Assembly (NCBI GenBank): GCA_910585805.1
Contig: CAJUFB010000053.1
Location: 3,247 to 26,541 of the forward strand
Length of the DNA stretch: 23,295 bases
Reading direction: 5' to 3'
DNA from: an uncultured Acetatifactor sp.
GTDB lineage: Bacteria > Bacillota > Clostridia > Lachnospirales > Lachnospiraceae
Shown here: positions 19,914-23,295 of the stretch, piece after piece
Numbering within the stretch: the first letter of the stretch is position 1
How the letters are laid out: each line of letters opens with the position of its first letter
Made by a program: the position numbers and the translations under genes
Notes under the pieces: model-generated
Databases searched by the model: none
What the model saw: only the letters and a program-made list of their open reading frames with translations
Told to the model about the DNA's origin: nothing

Positions 19914-21881
19914 TTATACTCGGGGGTGTGTCCTCTGAACTCTGTGTCTGCATTTTTTTACCAGCTTCACGATCATTATGATCAGCAGAACCGCCAACGC
20001 CGCTGCCAACAGGACAACTCCCACGATAATAAAGGTGAATTTATTGGGATTTTTTATCAAGTCTCCGATTGCGCGGCTGTCCTCCACAATTTTACGGCCC
20101 TGGGCGGAAGCATAGGATTCCGGCACATCGGAAATGCCGTCTCCGTCCGTATCCTCCAGAGAATCCAGATATTCGGCGACGGCAGCCCAGGCCTTTATTT
20201 CCCGTCCGTCAGAAGTGATGATGGCGTCTTCGATATTTTCAATCGGGGTGCCGTCCGCGAACTTGGGCTGGACGGACAGAATGCCATATGACACATCTGT
20301 CACTGCTCCAAGCATCTGGCCGCTGTAGAGGTCGCATACGATGCGGTAAAGCCTGTCATCCTCTATTTCAGTCCGGCTGCCCTTTCCGTCAGTCAGGTAG
20401 CAGTCCGTGACTTTGTTCAGAATCAGGCGGTGGGGATTGAACGAAAAATGGCATCCGCTTAGATAAAGCCGGGCAGCAGGCATGAAATCGGACACGGAAG
20501 CGTCAATTTCGGCACCTGTCTTCAGTTCGGCACCTGTAAGATACATGCTGATCAGCGGATAACCGGGAATGCCGTCTGCCCCGATGCCCAGAGAGTAGGC
20601 GTTGAACACATCTTCCACGGTGATATCGCCTGCGGCAAAGGTATCCCGGACGCATCCCGAGGGAACAATGGCCACATCCACGGGATGTGTGTCGGAAGTC
20701 TCAGAGTTATTTACCGCATGGGAAAAGGCGTCCGCCAACAGATTTCCCAGATTATGCTCCGCATGTGTCTCGTACAGGTCATCGGAAGTGGCAAATTCTA
20801 TGGAATTCTGTGCCAATACCTGGTCTCTGGTATAGCCGAACTGAGACAGGTAGGTGGCATCCACTTTTTCCATCAGGCTGTCAATCCTGGCCTGAGCGGC
20901 GCTGTCTGCCGGAATTTCTTCTGTAATGGGAATCAGTTCGTACTCATTTATTGTCCATCGTCCGTCGGAATTCCGGGACATGGACAGAGTGCCCAGGTTC
21001 CTGCCGTAGGAGCCGCAGGATGCAATGTAGGTATTGCCGTGCCGGATGGGCTGAGTCAGGGACGTATGGGTGTGGCCGCTGATGATCAGGTCGATGTCAG
21101 GTACGGCTTTCGCCAGAATTTCATCTTCGGAATTACGTTCATCGGCATCTGTTCCGCTGTGGGAGACACAGACGATCATATCCACGTCTTCGTTTTCCCG
21201 GATTTCCTGAACCGTTTCTGCGGCTGCTTCGGAGATATCCCGGAATTTCAGTACACAGGTAGGCGCACAGGCAAGGGAATCCTTTCCGAAGACGCCCAGT
21301 ACTGCTATTTTCACATCTCCTTTTGTCAGCACAACGTAGTCTTTCATGCCGTAAGCATCAAAGGCATCTTTTAAAAGCTGTTGATCCGGAGTGAAACCTT
21401 CCGCTTCCATGGTTTCCCAGTCAATATTGCACAGAACCATGGCGGGCACAGGCTCTTGGCTTGCTGCGGCTGCGTTCAGGGCACCTGCCAGGCCGGAGGA
21501 ACGGTAGTCGAATTCATGGTTCCCCAATGTGGTGACATCGCAGCCCAGGGTGCCCAGCATCCGCAGTTCCGCGGCATCCGTGTGGAAGATTGTCTGTACC
21601 AGCGTTCCCATGGAGAAATCTCCTGCGTCCAGTACCAGGGCATTGGGATTATCCGCTTTCGCCTGGTTGATCAGAGTCTGGATTTTGGCAAAGCCCCCCA
21701 GAGTGACATCCTGTCCGTCTTCCACGGTGAGGAAGCTGTTCAGATGGGAGTGGGTGTCGTGGAGGAAGAGGACATCCACCTGTTTGCCGGTGTCTTCAGA
21801 AGCGGCTGACAGGCGCAGGGAAGGTGTCAGTACCAGAAAGAGCAGGCAGCAGAGGATGAGATGGCAAAGCTTCTTTTTCAT
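19914..21881 (-). CDS. Membrane-anchored extracellular 5'-nucleotidase/cyclic phosphodiesterase-like metallophosphoesterase
   Basis: A 655-residue UshA/YfkN-type enzyme; ATG 21881 follows AAAGGA. A signal peptide covers about residues 1-27. The calcineurin-like domain shows HDTHSH (41-46), DAGDFSMGT (85-93), GNHEFD (120-125) and ISGHTHTSL, the ordered metal ligands of the family. The 5'-nucleotidase C-terminal domain spans about 345-560 (NLLADAFSHAV, VPSGCVRDTFAAGDITVEDV). Near the end lies DTDGDGISDVPE, a calcium-binding-type Asp loop, then a transmembrane helix (about 614-637) and a basic tail, so the enzyme should face outward and be anchored by both the helix and tail. No LPxTG is seen. 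It probably releases nucleosides and phosphate from external nucleotides (family knowledge). Confidence 0.92.
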   Translation of the reverse strand: MKKKLCHLILCCLLFLVLTPSLRLSAASEDTGKQVDVLFLHDTHSHLNSFLTVEDGQDVTLGGFAKIQTLINQAKADNPNALVLDAGDFSMGTLVQTIFHTDAAELRMLGTLGCDVTTLGNHEFDYRSSGLAGALNAAAASQEPVPAMVLCNIDWETMEAEGFTPDQQLLKDAFDAYGMKDYVVLTKGDVKIAVLGVFGKDSLACAPTCVLKFRDISEAAAETVQEIRENEDVDMIVCVSHSGTDADERNSEDEILAKAVPDIDLIISGHTHTSLTQPIRHGNTYIASCGSYGRNLGTLSMSRNSDGRWTINEYELIPITEEIPADSAAQARIDSLMEKVDATYLSQFGYTRDQVLAQNSIEFATSDDLYETHAEHNLGNLLADAFSHAVNNSETSDTHPVDVAIVPSGCVRDTFAAGDITVEDVFNAYSLGIGADGIPGYPLISMYLTGAELKTGAEIDASVSDFMPAARLYLSGCHFSFNPHRLILNKVTDCYLTDGKGSRTEIEDDRLYRIVCDLYSGQMLGAVTDVSYGILSVQPKFADGTPIENIEDAIITSDGREIKAWAAVAEYLDSLEDTDGDGISDVPESYASAQGRKIVEDSRAIGDLIKNPNKFTFIIVGVVLLAAALAVLLIIMIVKLVKKCRHRVQRTHPRV

Positions 21882-22027
21882 GTTGATAAGTTCCTTTCTG
21901 AATGTTAAAACGTTAACAAAGCAGCAGCTCCAATTGTGCGGAAAATATTCTGCCGTTTGTGCCGTACTGGCAGCATTTGCTGACAGCGCCGGGTGAAATG
22001 CGGCGATGTCTGAAGCGGCATAATTAT

Positions 22028-22056
22028 TTTATACTGGACAATCAGGGGAAAGTCAA
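22028..22056 (-). promoter_or_regulatory. SigA-type promoter of the phosphoesterase gene
   Basis: On the minus strand TTGACT (22056-22051) and TATAAA (22033-22028) are 17 bases apart. The predicted leader to the ATG at 21881 is about 140 bases and shows no recognised riboswitch. Confidence 0.75.
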
Positions 22057-22132
22057 GTGTATTTTCCCGAAAGGGGCTTTGTTCAGCGTTGCTTCCGTGT
22101 TTGGTGCTGATAAGGCGGATAGAGTCACATTT

Positions 22133-22219
22133 AGGAATTGGCGGAAAACAACCAAAGTGGATTTGCGGCAATTTTTATTGCACTTCCAGGCATTTTTCTA
22201 AACAAATTGCAGCGCTTAT
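22133..22219 (+). mobile_element. Inverted-repeat element copy C, truncated at its right end
   Basis: The left end AGGAATTGGCGGAAAACAAC (22133-22152) and core GCGGCAATTTTTATTG...AAATTGCAGCG (22165-22214) match copy A with few changes and in the same orientation. The right terminal repeat stops after CGCTTAT, just where the ABC permease fragment begins. The break therefore joins element and gene debris. Confidence 0.65.
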
Positions 22220-22526
22220 GGTTACCGCGGCTTTTGTCATGATAGTGTCGGAAATACTCAGGAGCAGTGTGGGGACGCTTTCTTTGGTGGCGGGAACGGT
22301 TATCTTGGCCATGTTTGTAAATGTGCCGGAGCATTTGCGGGTGCTGTCCCGGATATGGTGTTATCTGCCCGGTAAGTTTGTGGTGGAATGGAATATTCTC
22401 TATCCCCGGACGGTTCTGGTATTTGGAGGGGGTCTGATGTCCCGGCAGGCGGCGCCGCTGTTGTATCTGGTTTTGGGAGACGGATTCGCGGTTTTGGGGA
22501 AGCGGGGGTTTGTGGGTATCAGGTGA
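22218..22526 (+). pseudogene. C-terminal fragment of an ABC-2-type transporter permease
   Basis: From ATG 22218 a 102-residue frame reads as the end of a membrane protein: two or more hydrophobic segments (IVSEILRSSVGTLSLVAGTV, VLAMF-like stretch, then APLLYLVLGDGFAVLGKR) separated by a loop PEHLRVLSRIWCYLPGKFV. The layout resembles the last helices of ABC-2 permeases, but this is a family impression only. There is no ribosome site, no N-terminal part and no partner ATPase. The frame runs backwards into element C, and the fragment looks like leftover sequence after a deletion or element insertion. It ends at TGA 22524-22526. Confidence 0.55.
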
Positions 22527-22555
22527 GTGGGAGGTGAAAGAGTGTTTGCATTTTG

Positions 22556-22584
22556 TGTACAAGGGAAACTTTTTGTGGTATACT
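22556..22584 (+). promoter_or_regulatory. Possible promoter of the helicase pseudogene
   Basis: TATACT (22579-22584) has an extended TGG before it. The -35 candidate TGTACA (22556-22561) is a weak match at 17 bases. The leader would be about 90 bases, and GGAGA precedes the ATG at 22685. Confidence 0.45.
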
Positions 22585-22684
22585 GAAACAAGTGACAGTT
22601 AAAATAAAATACCGGGCAAAAGTTTGTGGAGAGAAGGTATTTTGCAGGGTAAAACATTAGGCGATAGTGCATGCGGAGAAAGCT

Positions 22685-23136
22685 ATGGAACATATTTATG
22701 AGCTGCGACAAGGATTACAGACAGCTTTTCTGAATCAGAATGTGAATTCAAATCTGGCATTTCGGCCAGAATTTGTGTCAAATGATCATACCCAGGGGAA
22801 AAGAGTTATTCTTCAATAGAGCAGGAACTCTTAAATTGCGAGGAGTTCTTTATCAGTGTTGCCTTTATTTCCCTGGGAGGAATTACGCCATTGCTGCAGA
22901 CACTGAAGGAATTGGAGCAGAAGGGGATAAAAGGGAAAATACTTACGACAGATTACCTGGTATTCAGTGATCCAAGGGCTTTGGAAAAATTACATTCTCT
23001 GGAAAATATTGAACTGAAAATGTTTTACTCCAATGATGATGAAGATGGATTTCATACGAAGGGTTATATTTTCAGAAAAGAGGAAATATATCGGATTATT
23101 ATCCGTAGTTCCCGCTACATAATTCCTTCTACATAA
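22685..23136 (+). pseudogene. Frameshifted, truncated N-terminus of a DEAD/DEAH helicase with PLD-like domain
   Basis: ATG 22685 with GGAGA upstream begins MEHIYELRQGLQTAFLNQN, then NLAFRPEFVSNDHTQGKRV, and hits TAG after 44 codons. From about 22807 the adjacent frame continues the same protein (SSIEQELLNCEEFFISVAF, then GGITPLLQTLKELEQKGIKG, ILTTDYLVFSDPRALEKL and GFHTKGYIF), so one base seems to have been lost near 22805. The likeness is to the N-terminal phospholipase-D-like part of large DUF3427-type helicases, recognised from memory. After about 23112 (IIIRSS) the protein departs from that pattern and stops at 23136, so the rest of the gene, including all helicase motifs, is missing. The sequence is AT-richer than its neighbours. 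Confidence 0.75.
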
Positions 23137-23295
23137 CTGGTAGAATAACGCAGCACCATAAAAGCCTTGAAATAATGGGAAGTTTTTCCATTACTACTTG
23201 CCATTTTGTCATGAAGTATTTGGTACAGCAGTAGAAAGTTTTGTCTAATACATTGTTACGCTTTCTTTTCTGCTCGACTTTGGCAAGCATGGCAC
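23113..23295 (-). other. Probable end of a mobile element or unknown partial ORF
   Basis: Downstream of the point where the helicase breaks off, the minus strand carries TTATGTAG twice within 22 bases (separated by AAGGAA). Such multiple short terminal repeats occur at ends of some insertion sequences. A minus-strand frame of 53 codons (23290-23129, MLAKVEQKRKRNNVLDK onward) runs toward this end and may continue beyond the window. No family was recognised. The case for an insertion element rests on the abrupt loss of helicase sequence. Confidence 0.3.

Noticed and set aside
21905..22201. Opposing frames in the region upstream of the phosphoesterase
   Set aside because: They overlap its promoter and element C, and neither has a recognisable domain or a good ribosome site.

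Overview
The window looks like chromosome from a Gram-positive Clostridia, most likely a Lachnospiraceae-type gut bacterium. This is inferred from strong AGGAGG ribosome sites, SigA-type TTGACA/TATAAT promoters, a CIRCE heat-shock operator, a Firmicutes-type LexA box (GAAC-N4-GTTC) and the gene families present. Genes are moderately GC-rich. The gene-poor stretch at 15.7-16.2 kb and the right end are visibly AT-richer.

Layout. 1-640: 3' part of a TatD-type nuclease with an in-frame 33-bp repeat. 660-2628: MarR regulator and MATE efflux pump behind a palindromic operator/promoter. 2813-4570: an RNA polymerase sigma factor fused to a large uncharacterised C-terminal region. 4803-5876: a GxDLY/SGNH esterase. 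5909-9600: a metal-homeostasis group (free-standing CxxC metal-binding protein, HMA-less Zn/Cd P-type ATPase, ZIP transporter) behind an ArsR-type operator. 9676-10410: histidine phosphatase, convergent with a sensor kinase/response regulator pair (10421-12774, minus). 13123-15015: CIRCE-controlled Hsp20 followed by a CbpA-type DnaJ. 15016-16569: 1.5 kb without a convincing gene, holding a structured tandem-repeat array, an orphan consensus promoter and a small inverted-repeat element. 16570-18198: a second sigma-fusion paralogue. 18430-19853: SOS-regulated DNA polymerase IV. 19914-21881 (minus): a membrane-anchored extracellular 5'-nucleotidase-like phosphoesterase. 22133-23295: gene debris (ABC permease tail, frameshifted helicase N-terminus) ending at what looks like an insertion-element junction.

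Three things are not explained by ordinary annotation. (1) Two paralogous sigma factors each carry a winged-helix-like segment plus about 280-300 residues of unknown function, with no anti-sigma gene beside them; this is the best candidate for an undescribed regulatory system. (2) A roughly 175-bp unit repeated two and a half times at 15250-15689 has at least three hairpins whose arms change in step between copies, so the fold seems to be conserved rather than the sequence. (3) A family of about 90-145-bp elements with imperfect terminal inverted repeats has four recognisable copies and some single ends. One copy carries what reads as a fragment of 16S rRNA in its loop, one lies in the dinB leader, and one abuts a truncated gene.

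All calls come from reading the sequence. No database search or folding programme was run.
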